A stretch of DNA of 64,000 nucleotides from Algoriphagus iocasae (GCF_014206875.1 NZ_JACIJO010000003.1:226066-290065); one strand, 5' to 3'. Counted from the first letter of the stretch, positions 1 through 8,071 are shown. Notes: a model not told the origin generated them from the letters alone. Made by a program: numbers and translations.

Positions 1-1
1 A

Positions 2-736
2 CCTCCACCGGCATATTTCCCTCAAAATGTAATGATGAACATTCAGGGATATGACAGCATCGATGAGGTTTTGGAAAGAGGTGTGAGACCTTTGAATCCA
101 ACAGAATTTGAAGCTGCAGCAAATGAAACAGGAGCGTTGATTCTTGACACTAGAGCACCTCAGACATTTGCTAAAGGATTTGTGCCTAATTCAGTAAACA
201 TCGGTATTGATGGAAGTTTCGCTGTTTGGGTTGGAGCAATGATCCCGGATCTAAAGCAAGAGATTTTAGTAGTAGCGGATGAAGGAAGAGAAGAAGAAGT
301 GATCACCAGACTTGCCAGAGTAGGTTATGATTATGCATTGGGTTATTTGAAAGGCGGAATCGAAGCTTGGAAAAATTCTGGTCATGAAATCGATCAGATA
401 CAATCTATCTCAGCTGAAGAGCTTGCTAAAAGACATGCAGAGAACCCTGATTTAAATATCCTTGATGTCAGAAAAAACAGCGAATACCTTTCAGAACATG
501 TATTGGATGCAGAAAATGCACCTTTGGATTACATCAATGAAAGCATGCTCAAGGTAGATAAGGATAAGACCTATTATGTTCATTGTGCAGGTGGATATAG
601 ATCGATGGTATTTAACTCTATTCTTAGAGCTCGTGGATATGATAATTTGATCGATATCGATGGTGGATTTAAAGCCATCAAAGAATCTGAAAAATTCAAA
701 GTATCAGATTACGTTTGTCCGACTACCTTATTATAA
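2..736 (+). CDS. MBL-fold/rhodanese sulfurtransferase, C-terminal part (5' truncated)
   Basis: The frame is open to the left edge, so the gene starts outside the window; the first internal ATG is at 32. The visible 244 residues hold two rhodanese domains. The upstream residues PPPAYFPQNV followed by MNIQGY are typical of the linker after the metallo-beta-lactamase domain in persulfide dioxygenase/rhodanese fusions, so an MBL domain is expected outside the window. The first rhodanese domain has no cysteine in its active loop and is probably inactive. The second has the catalytic loop HCAGGYRS, with its Cys codon at 584-586. The family handles glutathione- or protein-persulfide sulfur in the cytoplasm. 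Thiosulfate-uptake genes follow after a terminator, which fits a sulfur-handling role. The substrate is inferred. Confidence 0.85.
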   Translation, partial: PPPAYFPQNVMMNIQGYDSIDEVLERGVRPLNPTEFEAAANETGALILDTRAPQTFAKGFVPNSVNIGIDGSFAVWVGAMIPDLKQEILVVADEGREEEVITRLARVGYDYALGYLKGGIEAWKNSGHEIDQIQSISAEELAKRHAENPDLNILDVRKNSEYLSEHVLDAENAPLDYINESMLKVDKDKTYYVHCAGGYRSMVFNSILRARGYDNLIDIDGGFKAIKESEKFKVSDYVCPTTLL

Positions 737-767
737 AAATTAAGAGAGATTTGCTTAATCCCAAAAT

Positions 768-793
768 GGCAGGTCTTCGGACTTGCCGTTTTT
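768..793 (+). terminator. Intrinsic terminator after the rhodanese gene
   Basis: GGCAGGTC pairs with GACTTGCC (one G-U pair) around a short TTCG-containing loop and is followed by a run of T from 788. Confidence 0.7.
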
Positions 794-808
794 AGTTTAT
801 GATTACCC

Positions 809-828
809 TATGTGATAAAAGTCACATA
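809..828. promoter_or_regulatory. Crp/Fnr-type operator upstream of the thiosulfate transporter genes
   Basis: The sequence contains TATGTGA-TAAAAG-TCACATA, a perfect 7-6-7 dyad matching the TGTGA-N6-TCACA consensus of Crp/Fnr-family regulators. It ends about 90 bases before the transporter start at 919. A second perfect TGTGA-N6-TCACA lies upstream of tsdA at 4160. Binding is inferred from sequence only. Confidence 0.6.
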
Positions 829-839
829 AACGAACTGGA

Positions 840-876
840 TTTTACCTATCCTTGTTTGAAGTCCTTTTAGGTAAAA
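840..876. repeat. 9-bp inverted repeat before the YeeE gene
   Basis: TTTTACCTA (840-848) and TAGGTAAAA (868-876) are perfect inverted copies separated by 19 bases, 43 bases upstream of the transporter start. There is no T-run of terminator type directly after it, so an operator or leader hairpin is more likely. No regulator is recognised. Confidence 0.4.
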
Positions 877-918
877 TATTGACAGTTAGTTAAATAGTTA
901 TCAATTAATAATTTATAA

Positions 919-1500
919 ATGAATCAATTTATCGACTGGATTTCCCAGCCTTGGCCATGGTATGTGGCTGGACCTTTGATCGGGTTAACCGTGCCGACAT
1001 TGTTGCTGATCGGGAACAAAACCTTTGGTATTTCTTCCTCATTGAGACATGTATGTGCCATCTGTGTGCCTGCCGGGATTCCCTTCTTCAAGTATAACTG
1101 GAGAAAAGAAATGTGGAACTTATTATTTGTGCTTGGAGTGCTTGTAGGAGGATTTATAGCTACGAATTTTATTTCCAATCCAAATGACATCGTGATTGCA
1201 GAGCAGACCAAAGCTGATCTTAGTGCTATTGGCATTACGAGCTTCTCCGGTTTAATGCCTACCGAGATCTTTGACTGGAACAATCTATTTACAGCAAAAG
1301 GACTGTTGTTCTTTGTATTTGGAGGTTTTTTAGTTGGATTCGGAACCCGTTATGCCGGAGGCTGTACTTCTGGACATGCAATTATGGGGATCAGTTCTTT
1401 ACAATGGCCTTCTTTGCTAGCTACCATATTCTTTATGATTGGAGGATTTGTGATGACTCATCTTTTGATGGGACCGTTGATGAGTTGGGTTGGATTTTAA
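919..1500 (+). CDS. YeeE/YedE family thiosulfate transporter, N-terminal half protein
   Basis: This 193-residue inner-membrane protein has about five hydrophobic segments. The signature GTRYAGGCTSGHAIMG near residue 145 is the conserved cysteine-containing loop of YeeE/YedE (TsuA) transporters, where Cys residues relay thiosulfate through the pore. A second Cys-rich stretch, HVCAICVP, lies near residue 45. The protein is half the length of fused YeeE; the other half is the next gene, 12 bases downstream, so the two probably form one transporter. The ATG at 919 follows a long non-coding leader with a Crp/Fnr-type dyad. The family is clear; thiosulfate rather than another sulfur anion is inferred from the family and from tsdA nearby. 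Confidence 0.88.
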   Translation: MNQFIDWISQPWPWYVAGPLIGLTVPTLLLIGNKTFGISSSLRHVCAICVPAGIPFFKYNWRKEMWNLLFVLGVLVGGFIATNFISNPNDIVIAEQTKADLSAIGITSFSGLMPTEIFDWNNLFTAKGLLFFVFGGFLVGFGTRYAGGCTSGHAIMGISSLQWPSLLATIFFMIGGFVMTHLLMGPLMSWVGF

Positions 1501-1512
1501 ATAAAACAGAAG

Positions 1513-1998
1513 ATGATAACAGTAGAAAAAGAAAGACCAGTGGAGGTTTGTGATGCGCCAAACTCCCAAGAAAATTTAGAAAAAGGATTATCTCTTTTGA
1601 AGTACATGATTATTGGTGTGCTTTTCGGAATTGTATTTGTAAAAGCTGAGATCATTTCATGGTTTAGAATTCAGGAAATGTTCAGACTTCAGTCATTTCA
1701 TATGTATGGGGTGATAGGATCAGCAATCATCACAGGAATAATTTCTATCCAAATCATCAAACGATTTGGGATCAAGACGATTTCAGGTGAAAAAGTAAAT
1801 ATTCCAAATAAGGAATTCAGAAAAGGTCAGATTATCGGAGGATTTATTTTTGGATTAGGCTGGGCAATTACTGGGGCTTGTCCTGGACCTTTGTTTGCAC
1901 AGATAGGTAGTGGATTTACCGTGGTATTTGTGACCTTGTTATCCGCAATTGCCGGTACATGGGTTTATGGAAGATTTTCGCATAAAATGCCGAACTAA
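1513..1998 (+). CDS. YeeE/YedE family transporter, C-terminal half protein (DUF6691-like)
   Basis: This 161-residue membrane protein has about four hydrophobic segments after a hydrophilic N-terminus of about 28 residues. The motif GLGWAITGACPGPLFAQIG matches the second conserved cysteine loop (GACPGP) of YeeE/YedE transporters. It sits 12 bases after the N-terminal-half gene and is followed by a strong terminator, so the pair forms a two-gene operon. The split of YeeE into two adjacent proteins is common in Bacteroidota. Thiosulfate is the likely cargo because of the rhodanese gene upstream and tsdA about 2 kb downstream. Confidence 0.87.
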   Translation: MITVEKERPVEVCDAPNSQENLEKGLSLLKYMIIGVLFGIVFVKAEIISWFRIQEMFRLQSFHMYGVIGSAIITGIISIQIIKRFGIKTISGEKVNIPNKEFRKGQIIGGFIFGLGWAITGACPGPLFAQIGSGFTVVFVTLLSAIAGTWVYGRFSHKMPN

Positions 1999-2019
1999 GA
2001 ATAAATTGAAATCAGTGAG

Positions 2020-2054
2020 AGCCAACTTCTTATTCGGAGTTGGCTTTTTTTTTT
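2020..2054 (+). terminator. Intrinsic terminator after the YeeE pair
   Basis: AGCCAACT (2020-2027) pairs perfectly with AGTTGGCT (2038-2045) over a 10-base loop and runs into eleven T. Confidence 0.9.
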
Positions 2055-2133
2055 AATCAAATACTTTTTTGATGATAAATCTTATCAAAAATATGATGGT
2101 GAGGATGATGGTTCCTACGATGACAAATTCCAT
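2053..2133 (-). CDS. Possible 26-residue membrane peptide
   Basis: The minus strand reads ATG at 2133-2131 through 26 codons to TAA at 2055-2053. The product starts MEFVIVGTIILTIIFLIR and ends in a lysine-rich tail (IIKKVFD): one hydrophobic helix with a positive C-terminal end. Small single-helix peptides of this kind are often missed. The ribosome-binding region is not distinctive, and the stop overlaps the T-tract of the terminator on the other strand. It could be a chance ORF; no family is recognised. Confidence 0.3.
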   Translation of the reverse strand: MEFVIVGTIILTIIFLIRFIIKKVFD

Positions 2134-2253
2134 GGGTAGATTTTTTACATTAACTGACGAGGAGGGAAATAGTTTCATCGGCAATTGGGGTAAAAGTACA
2201 GCTTATTGAAGTAATCTTTCTAAATTTCGGAACCTATCGACCTATTCGACTTT

Positions 2254-3426
2254 ATGAATTCTCTTTCCAAACGCAGAGTGGCCTTAGGGGCCTTTTTCTT
2301 TTTTGTGGGGCTTTGTTTTGCTTCTTGGGCTGCAAGGATTCCGGACATTCAGGCAAAGTTTGATTTATCGGAAGGTCAGTTGGGTACTTTGTTGCTTTTT
2401 CTTCCATTAGGTTCGGTTATCGGTTTACCCATAGCAGGATGGGCAGTGCACCAGTTTGGTAGCAGGATTGTCATAATGGTAGGTGCTGTTTCTTATGCGC
2501 TCACATTGCCTTTAATTGGACTTGCTCCAAGCACTTGGCTGCTCGTTCCGGTTTTGATTCTCTATGGAATGCTGGGAAATACTATGAACATTTCCCTAAA
2601 CACTCAAGCTTTAAATCTGGAAGACCAAATGGGCAAGAGTATCCTCGCATCATTCCACGGGCTTTGGAGTATGGCAGGATTTACCGGAGCTGGGATTGGT
2701 GCTTTGATGATTTATCTGGGATTTTCTCCTGCGGCACATTATGCTGTAGTTGCCGGAATTTCATTTGTTATCATCTTCTCTGCTCAGAGTTATATTATCA
2801 AAGAAAAAGCTGCTTCTGCAGATGGAGGTTTGGTGCTTAAAAAACCTGACGCTTTGCTTCTTCGAATCAGTTTGATTGCTTTTCTAGGGATGATGTGCGA
2901 GGGCTGTATGTTTGACTGGTCGGGAGTTTATTTCAAAAAAGTGGTAATGGCGGACCCTTCTTTGATTGCTTTAGGGTATGTGGCATTTATGGGAACCATG
3001 GCCTCAGGGAGGTTTTTAACAGATAAAATCGCTGCCAGATATACCAAAGTTGCCGTGATTCAGGTGAGTGGCTTATTGATTTTTGCCGGCTTGACATTGG
3101 CTGTTGTTTTCCCGACTGTAGGAGTTGCAACCTTTGGATTTCTTTTGGTAGGATTGGGAGTAGCTTCCATAATTCCTCTTTCATACAGCATTGCAGGGCG
3201 CTCAAAATTATATGCACCAAGTGTTGCCTTGGCATTGGTGTCCACCATTTCCTTTTTTGGGTTTTTACTTGGCCCTCCATTGATTGGGTTTGTGGCAGAT
3301 TTATTTAATTTAAAAACATCTTTTGCGATGGTAGCTGTGAGTGCACTAGGGATCACCGTGCTTTCCAGTTTCCGCAAAGCTGTTTTCTTAATTCCTCAGA
3401 AAGTTAAGCCCATGCCCAAGCCATGA
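2254..3426 (+). CDS. Major facilitator superfamily transporter (YbjJ-like)
   Basis: This 390-residue inner-membrane protein has about 12 hydrophobic helices. The start (MNSLSKRRVALGAFFFFVGL) and the following WAARIPDIQAKFDLSEGQLG resemble the YbjJ-type MFS branch, in which the first helix is followed by an R-I-P-x-I loop. GWAVHQFGSR after helix 2 corresponds to the MFS motif-A loop. The substrate is unknown. Its stop overlaps the next ATG (ATGA at 3423-3426), so it is translationally coupled to the thioesterase. No link to the flanking sulfur genes is apparent. Confidence 0.85.
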   Translation: MNSLSKRRVALGAFFFFVGLCFASWAARIPDIQAKFDLSEGQLGTLLLFLPLGSVIGLPIAGWAVHQFGSRIVIMVGAVSYALTLPLIGLAPSTWLLVPVLILYGMLGNTMNISLNTQALNLEDQMGKSILASFHGLWSMAGFTGAGIGALMIYLGFSPAAHYAVVAGISFVIIFSAQSYIIKEKAASADGGLVLKKPDALLLRISLIAFLGMMCEGCMFDWSGVYFKKVVMADPSLIALGYVAFMGTMASGRFLTDKIAARYTKVAVIQVSGLLIFAGLTLAVVFPTVGVATFGFLLVGLGVASIIPLSYSIAGRSKLYAPSVALALVSTISFFGFLLGPPLIGFVADLFNLKTSFAMVAVSALGITVLSSFRKAVFLIPQKVKPMPKP

Positions 3427-4139
3427 GTCATGTCGATACATTTCAGTTTTCAAAAGATTTTGAAATAGTTTCTTTTCAAGTTCACCCAGATGGCAAAATC
3501 AGGTTGAGCTGCGTGGCTGATTTGTTTCAGGAGACATCTTGGGGACATGCTGATTCGGCAGATTTTGGAAGAAATCTGATTGAGGAAAATAGAATGTGGG
3601 TTTTGTCCCGAATGGACTTTCATTGCTTTAATTTACCTTCTTGGGATGATCATGTCAGGGTATATACAGCTGGGAGAGGAGTTGAAAAGCTCTTTGCTTT
3701 TAGGGAGTTTATCATGTGTAATGAAAAGAATGAGATCCTTGCCCAGTGCATGACATCCTACCTTTTGTTGAATATGGAATCCAAAAGACCTGTTCGTCCC
3801 GAAGGTGTTTTACCAAATCATCTTTTTGATCCGCTAGAAAAGCCAGAATGGCAAGCTGCCAAAATTGTTCTGGGGGGTGAATTGATTGATTCGGAAAAGT
3901 TGAAAGTAAGGTATTCGGATCTTGATTTGAATAATCATGTGAACAATACCAGTTATATTCTTTGGGTTGAAAACATCCTAAAAGAGCATAAAATTGTGAA
4001 GCCTAATTTATTGATCAACTTTCAGGCGGAATGCATGTTGGGGGATATGATAGAAATCAAAACTTATAGCAAAGATGATCGCTATATTTTTCAAGGCTTG
4101 ATCGGTGATAAACTCGTTTTTCTGGCAGAAGCCTATTAA
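3423..4139 (+). CDS. Acyl-ACP thioesterase family protein
   Basis: This 238-residue cytoplasmic protein carries two hot-dog domains of the bacterial acyl-ACP thioesterase family. The first begins near residue 10 (FQVHPDGKIRLSCVADLFQE). The second contains the hallmark YSDLDLNNHVNNTSYILW near residue 165, whose Asn and His residues line the catalytic site. It would hydrolyse acyl-ACP to free fatty acid. The length is about that of bacterial members. It overlaps the MFS gene by four bases and is followed by an 82-base gap with a Crp/Fnr-type dyad. Confidence 0.88.
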   Translation: MSHVDTFQFSKDFEIVSFQVHPDGKIRLSCVADLFQETSWGHADSADFGRNLIEENRMWVLSRMDFHCFNLPSWDDHVRVYTAGRGVEKLFAFREFIMCNEKNEILAQCMTSYLLLNMESKRPVRPEGVLPNHLFDPLEKPEWQAAKIVLGGELIDSEKLKVRYSDLDLNNHVNNTSYILWVENILKEHKIVKPNLLINFQAECMLGDMIEIKTYSKDDRYIFQGLIGDKLVFLAEAY

Positions 4140-4159
4140 ATTGATGAAATCAAGCGGGA

Positions 4160-4175
4160 TGTGATTCTTGTCACA
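4160..4175. promoter_or_regulatory. Crp/Fnr-type operator upstream of tsdA
   Basis: TGTGA-TTCTTG-TCACA is a perfect match to the TGTGA-N6-TCACA dyad and ends 46 bases before the tsdA start. It has the same spacing and half-sites as the site at 811-826 before the thiosulfate transporter, which suggests one regulator for both units. Confidence 0.6.
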
Positions 4176-4221
4176 GCTTTGGAGTCCATACTTCAGCATT
4201 TTTGTAGCTTGATATTGCACT

Positions 4222-5280
4222 ATGAAAAAGATTGGTAAACCTTTCCTTCAATTGATTACACTTTCCATGAGTCTTCTGGCTTTGGCAAGTGTATTAGTGG
4301 GAGTTATAGCCCTTGTTCTCTTTTTTTCTTACTCTGGAGTGAATCTTCCTTCCTGGGAAGATGAACCTGTTCTTGCCCAAGTAGAAATGGTCAAGCCAGT
4401 GAGTAAAGCATTAATGGATCCGGTAGGAATGTGGCAGGCTCCCGATTGGACTCAAGTGGATCAAGAAGAAAATGCAGAACTCATCAAATACGGAAGAGAT
4501 TTAATTGCCAATACGTCAGAATACCTCGGACCAAATGGGAAGGTCAAAAAGATCTCCAACGGGTTGAATTGTCAGAATTGCCATCTTCAGGCAGGAACAG
4601 TTCCTTTGGGAAATAACTATTCTGCCGTGACTAGTACCTATCCAAAAGTTCGTGGTCGCTCAGGGATGTCAGAAGATGTCCAAATGAGAATCAACGGATG
4701 CTTTCAGCGAAGCTTGAATGGAGATGCGCTAGCTAATGACAGCAAGGAGATGAAAGCTATGGTAGCCTATATGGATTGGCTGGGTCAAGGTGTGCCAAAA
4801 GGCGAAAAACCAATAGGAGCAGGAATTTATCAATTGCCATATTTGGACAGAGCTGCTGATCCTATCAAAGGAAAGACGGTTTATGAAAAAGAATGTGTAG
4901 CCTGTCATATGAGTGATGGGCAAGGCTTGCCAAAACCAGATGGAACCGGATACACCTATCCTCCTTTGTGGGGCGAGCACAGTTACAACCAAAAAGCTGG
5001 TTTATTCAGAGTGTCACGCTTTGCAGGTTATGTAAAAGCAAATATGCCATTTGGTGCTACTTATGAAAATCCGATTTTAACTGATGAGGAGGCTTGGGAC
5101 GTGGCAGCCTATGTGAATAGCCTTGACCGCCCTGATAGGGACTTTCCAAAAGACTGGCCAGATATTTCCAAAAAGCCAATAGATCATCCCTTTGGACCCT
5201 ATGCAGATGAGTTTCCCGAACAGCAGCATAAATTCGGTCCATTTAATCCTATCCAAGAAGCCTTAGCCAAAAAGAAATGA
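4222..5280 (+). CDS. tsdA: Dihaem c-type cytochrome, TsdA-like thiosulfate dehydrogenase
   Basis: This 352-residue exported protein has an N-terminal membrane anchor (about 12-36). The two haem c motifs are CQNCH (Cys117, Cys120, His121) and CVACH (Cys225, Cys228, His229). The motif RINGCFQRSLNG, with Cys160, matches the TsdA region that supplies the unusual axial Cys to the catalytic haem. TsdA joins two thiosulfates into tetrathionate in the periplasm, and some homologues run in reverse. Membrane anchoring, if retained, would place it on the periplasmic face. The stop overlaps the next gene's ATG (5277-5280). A Crp/Fnr-type dyad precedes it. The family is strong; the direction of the reaction is unknown. 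Confidence 0.85.
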   Translation: MKKIGKPFLQLITLSMSLLALASVLVGVIALVLFFSYSGVNLPSWEDEPVLAQVEMVKPVSKALMDPVGMWQAPDWTQVDQEENAELIKYGRDLIANTSEYLGPNGKVKKISNGLNCQNCHLQAGTVPLGNNYSAVTSTYPKVRGRSGMSEDVQMRINGCFQRSLNGDALANDSKEMKAMVAYMDWLGQGVPKGEKPIGAGIYQLPYLDRAADPIKGKTVYEKECVACHMSDGQGLPKPDGTGYTYPPLWGEHSYNQKAGLFRVSRFAGYVKANMPFGATYENPILTDEEAWDVAAYVNSLDRPDRDFPKDWPDISKKPIDHPFGPYADEFPEQQHKFGPFNPIQEALAKKK

Positions 5281-6626
5281 GAAACTTAATACTGGGATTT
5301 CTCCTGGTGCTCTCATTCTTTGCCAAAGCTCAAGTTCCTGAGAAAAAGCTAGAAGTAGTACCGGATATCCATTTCCGAATGTTTTGGATGAGCACCAGCT
5401 ATCCAACTGATTTTAAAAATGATTTTGCGCTTGGCTCGAGTTTGAACCTTGGCACAAAACTCACGTTTGCAGAAAATTTACAGCTACATGTAGGGTATAG
5501 AGTGTATGGCAACCTGTGGAGTTCTGAGCTGACTCAACCTGATCCTCTTTCTGGACTCGGTAATAGATACGAAGTAGGATTGTTTGACCTTTTGAACCCA
5601 GAGGATAAGTTTTTTGGAAAGTTGGAAACACTTTCTTTAAGTTACTCAAAGGCCAATTGGGGAGCAAAAATTGGTCGAATGGGGATAAATTCTGATTGGA
5701 TCAATGCACAGGACGGTAGGCTGGCGCCAACAGCCATAGAAGGTATTCATACTTGGTTCTCTCCAAATTCCAATTGGGAAATCGGTCTTTGGGGAATTAA
5801 CAGAATTGGTGTGAGAGGTACTTCCAAATGGCTGGGAATAGGAGAGTCCATAGGTGTTTTTCCTGTGGGAAGAGATGTGAATGGAAATCCTTCAAGTTAT
5901 TCGGGAAATACGTCAAGCGATTGGATAGGAATTCTTGAGGTATCTCATGAGATAGAGAATTTTGGTGAAGTCAGTTTTTCTGAAACGCTGGTGGATAATA
6001 TTTCAAACACCCTTTGGGGGAAACTAGAGAGGACTTGGTTGACGAATAATAAAGGTAAAATCCTATCTGGGATTCAGTTTGGATTTCAACATGGAATAGG
6101 TGAAGGAGGGAATCCTGATCCGGTTTTTCAATACAAAAACCCTTCAGATAGAAACTGGGTGGTTTCTGGGAAGTTGGGATATTCTGTAAAGAAATGGAAT
6201 ACCAGCATTAGTTATTCCCATCTTGGAGGTAATGGAAGATGGCTTAGTCCAAGGGAATGGGGCAAAGATGCTTGGTATACTTTCATTCCAAGAGAAAGAA
6301 ATGAAGGGTTTGAAAGCATGGATGCCTTGGTTTTTTATGCAGAATATAAATTAGAGGAAAGCGGTCTTAAGCCCTATGTTTATTTTGGTCTTCATTGGCT
6401 ACCAGATGTCTCAGATTCACAGGCAAACAAATATGCATTTACTTCTTATAGACAAATCAATCTAGGACTGAAATATCAGCCAAAGGAGCTTAAATCGTGG
6501 GATCTGCATCTAATTGTGATGAACAAAGAAGCATTGGGAGAAGTAAATCTGACACCAAGACAACGCTACAATAAACTGGAAATGATCCATGTAAATGTGA
6601 TGGTAAACTGGAGGCCATTTCAATGA
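5277..6626 (+). CDS. Outer-membrane beta-barrel protein of unknown function
   Basis: The 449-residue product has a signal peptide (MRNLILGFLLVLSFFAKAQ, cleavage after about 19). It then alternates aromatic and glycine-rich strands (for example GTKLTFAENLQLHVGYRVYG) and ends close to an aromatic residue, the pattern of an outer-membrane barrel. It is translationally coupled to tsdA through ATGA, so it may act as a porin or companion for sulfur-anion exchange. This role is inferred from position only. I do not recognise a named family; Wzi-like or alginate-export-like barrels are alternatives. Confidence 0.7.
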   Translation: MRNLILGFLLVLSFFAKAQVPEKKLEVVPDIHFRMFWMSTSYPTDFKNDFALGSSLNLGTKLTFAENLQLHVGYRVYGNLWSSELTQPDPLSGLGNRYEVGLFDLLNPEDKFFGKLETLSLSYSKANWGAKIGRMGINSDWINAQDGRLAPTAIEGIHTWFSPNSNWEIGLWGINRIGVRGTSKWLGIGESIGVFPVGRDVNGNPSSYSGNTSSDWIGILEVSHEIENFGEVSFSETLVDNISNTLWGKLERTWLTNNKGKILSGIQFGFQHGIGEGGNPDPVFQYKNPSDRNWVVSGKLGYSVKKWNTSISYSHLGGNGRWLSPREWGKDAWYTFIPRERNEGFESMDALVFYAEYKLEESGLKPYVYFGLHWLPDVSDSQANKYAFTSYRQINLGLKYQPKELKSWDLHLIVMNKEALGEVNLTPRQRYNKLEMIHVNVMVNWRPFQ

Positions 6627-6828
6627 TTTTTCAGCCCAATTCGGAATAATAAATTCTGATTATGAAGTTCTTATTGTATTGCAATTAGGAATTACCAATT
6701 AATAGACAGACCTTTGTCCCAGTCAGGACATCACTTAAATAATTCGAACCTGATCCTTGAAGTAAAGTTAGCGTTGATTATCAACCTGCTTAAGTAGCAA
6801 ATTCAAGAGTTTTCCCTTACGATTACCT

Positions 6829-6901
6829 AGGTTTTAATTCTCTCCCTTTTCTACTTTTTTAATTCAAACATGGCCCAAGGCTATTTTTAGAATTAAAACC
6901 T
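6829..6901. repeat. 13-bp perfect inverted repeat in the 337-bp gap before the desaturase
   Basis: AGGTTTTAATTCT (6829-6841) and AGAATTAAAACCT (6889-6901) are perfect inverted copies 47 bases apart. The rest of the gap 6627-6963 is AT-rich and shows no ORF or clear terminator. The repeat could be a leader structure or a bipartite operator for the desaturase. Confidence 0.45.
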
Positions 6902-6963
6902 GCAGTAAAAATCCTCCCAAACAGTACCAGAAACACCCAATAAGTAAACCAAAATAAGACTCT

Positions 6964-8067
6964 ATTAAAACTATAAGATTCTCAGAATCAAATCTCTCAG
7001 ATTTCTCTGTCGCTCTCAAATCTCGGGTTTATGGACATTTTAAGTCCACTAATAAATCAAAGTATGCCAACAAGGAAATGGTCTTCAAGACTGTCATCCT
7101 TACTTCTCTATTCTTCATCCCTCAAATCCTGATTATTTCCGGTTTCGTAACAGAAACATGGCAATTATTTGGTTGTTACATCTTGTCCGCATTTGGAATG
7201 TCGGGCATCGGGATGGGTGTTATGCATGATGCATGTCATGGATCTTATTCCAAAAATCCATTTGTCAATAAAATGGTAAGCTATACCTTAAACATGGTTG
7301 GAGCCAGTTCTGAGGTATGGAGAATACAGCACAATGTCTTGCATCATAGTTATACCAATATCCATGAGCATGACGACGATATCAATGCTCCATTCTTTTT
7401 GAGATTTTCTCCGGAAGCTGAGCAAAATAGACTGCATAAATACCAACACTTATATGCTTGGTTTTTCTATTCTCTTTCTACTCTTTCCTGGGTGACTGCC
7501 AAAGACTTTATCCGTCTGAAAAGGTATCACAATAAAGGTTTGGTTAAAGGGGAGAATGGTTACAGAAATACGCTATGGACAATTATCGCTTGGAAGCTTG
7601 TCTATTTCGCATTCATTTTAGGATTGCCTTTGTTATTTGCTCCATTTCCATTTTGGATGATTTTATTGGGATATGTAACCATGCACTTTGTGACTGGATT
7701 TATCATTACAATGGTATTTCAAATTGCGCACATTGTGGAAGACGTTAATTTCCCGGTTGCTGATGAAAACGGAAATGTAGAAGGTGAACGAATCCTACAC
7801 CAATTAGCTACCACATGTAATTTTTCACCAAACTCGCGAATCATTACCTGGTTTGCAGGTGGATTGAATTACCAAGTAGAGCATCATTTATTCCCAGACA
7901 TTTGTCACGTACATTATAAGACCATTGCTCCGATCGTAAAAGCCACAGCGGAGGAATTTAACGTGCCTTATTATTCCAAGCCCAATTTTTTAATGGCTGT
8001 TTTAGATCATTTTAAAATGCTCTACATACTCGGAAATACTCCGAAGTTGGAGTCACAAAAAGCTTGA
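6964..8067 (+). CDS. Membrane fatty acid desaturase (linoleoyl-CoA desaturase-like), non-ATG start
   Basis: This membrane di-iron acyl-CoA/lipid desaturase has all three histidine boxes: HDACH, HNVLHH and QVEHHLF. The first ATG is at 7078. However, the frame is open back to 6958 and encodes IKTIRFSESNLSDFSVALK and SRVYGHFKSTNKSKYANK, which resemble the conserved N-terminus of Bacteroidota homologues. No ATG, GTG, TTG or CTG occurs in that stretch, so I propose a start at ATT (6964) or ATA (6973). If 7078 is used, the protein has 329 residues and lacks about 38 N-terminal residues. Five bases separate the stop from the helicase gene. Confidence 0.85.
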   Translation: MKTIRFSESNLSDFSVALKSRVYGHFKSTNKSKYANKEMVFKTVILTSLFFIPQILIISGFVTETWQLFGCYILSAFGMSGIGMGVMHDACHGSYSKNPFVNKMVSYTLNMVGASSEVWRIQHNVLHHSYTNIHEHDDDINAPFFLRFSPEAEQNRLHKYQHLYAWFFYSLSTLSWVTAKDFIRLKRYHNKGLVKGENGYRNTLWTIIAWKLVYFAFILGLPLLFAPFPFWMILLGYVTMHFVTGFIITMVFQIAHIVEDVNFPVADENGNVEGERILHQLATTCNFSPNSRIITWFAGGLNYQVEHHLFPDICHVHYKTIAPIVKATAEEFNVPYYSKPNFLMAVLDHFKMLYILGNTPKLESQKA

Positions 8068-8071
8068 AATA

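Noticed and set aside
924..1283. 119-codon minus-strand frame inside the YeeE gene
   Set aside because: It is the antisense shadow of a clear transporter gene and has no family features.
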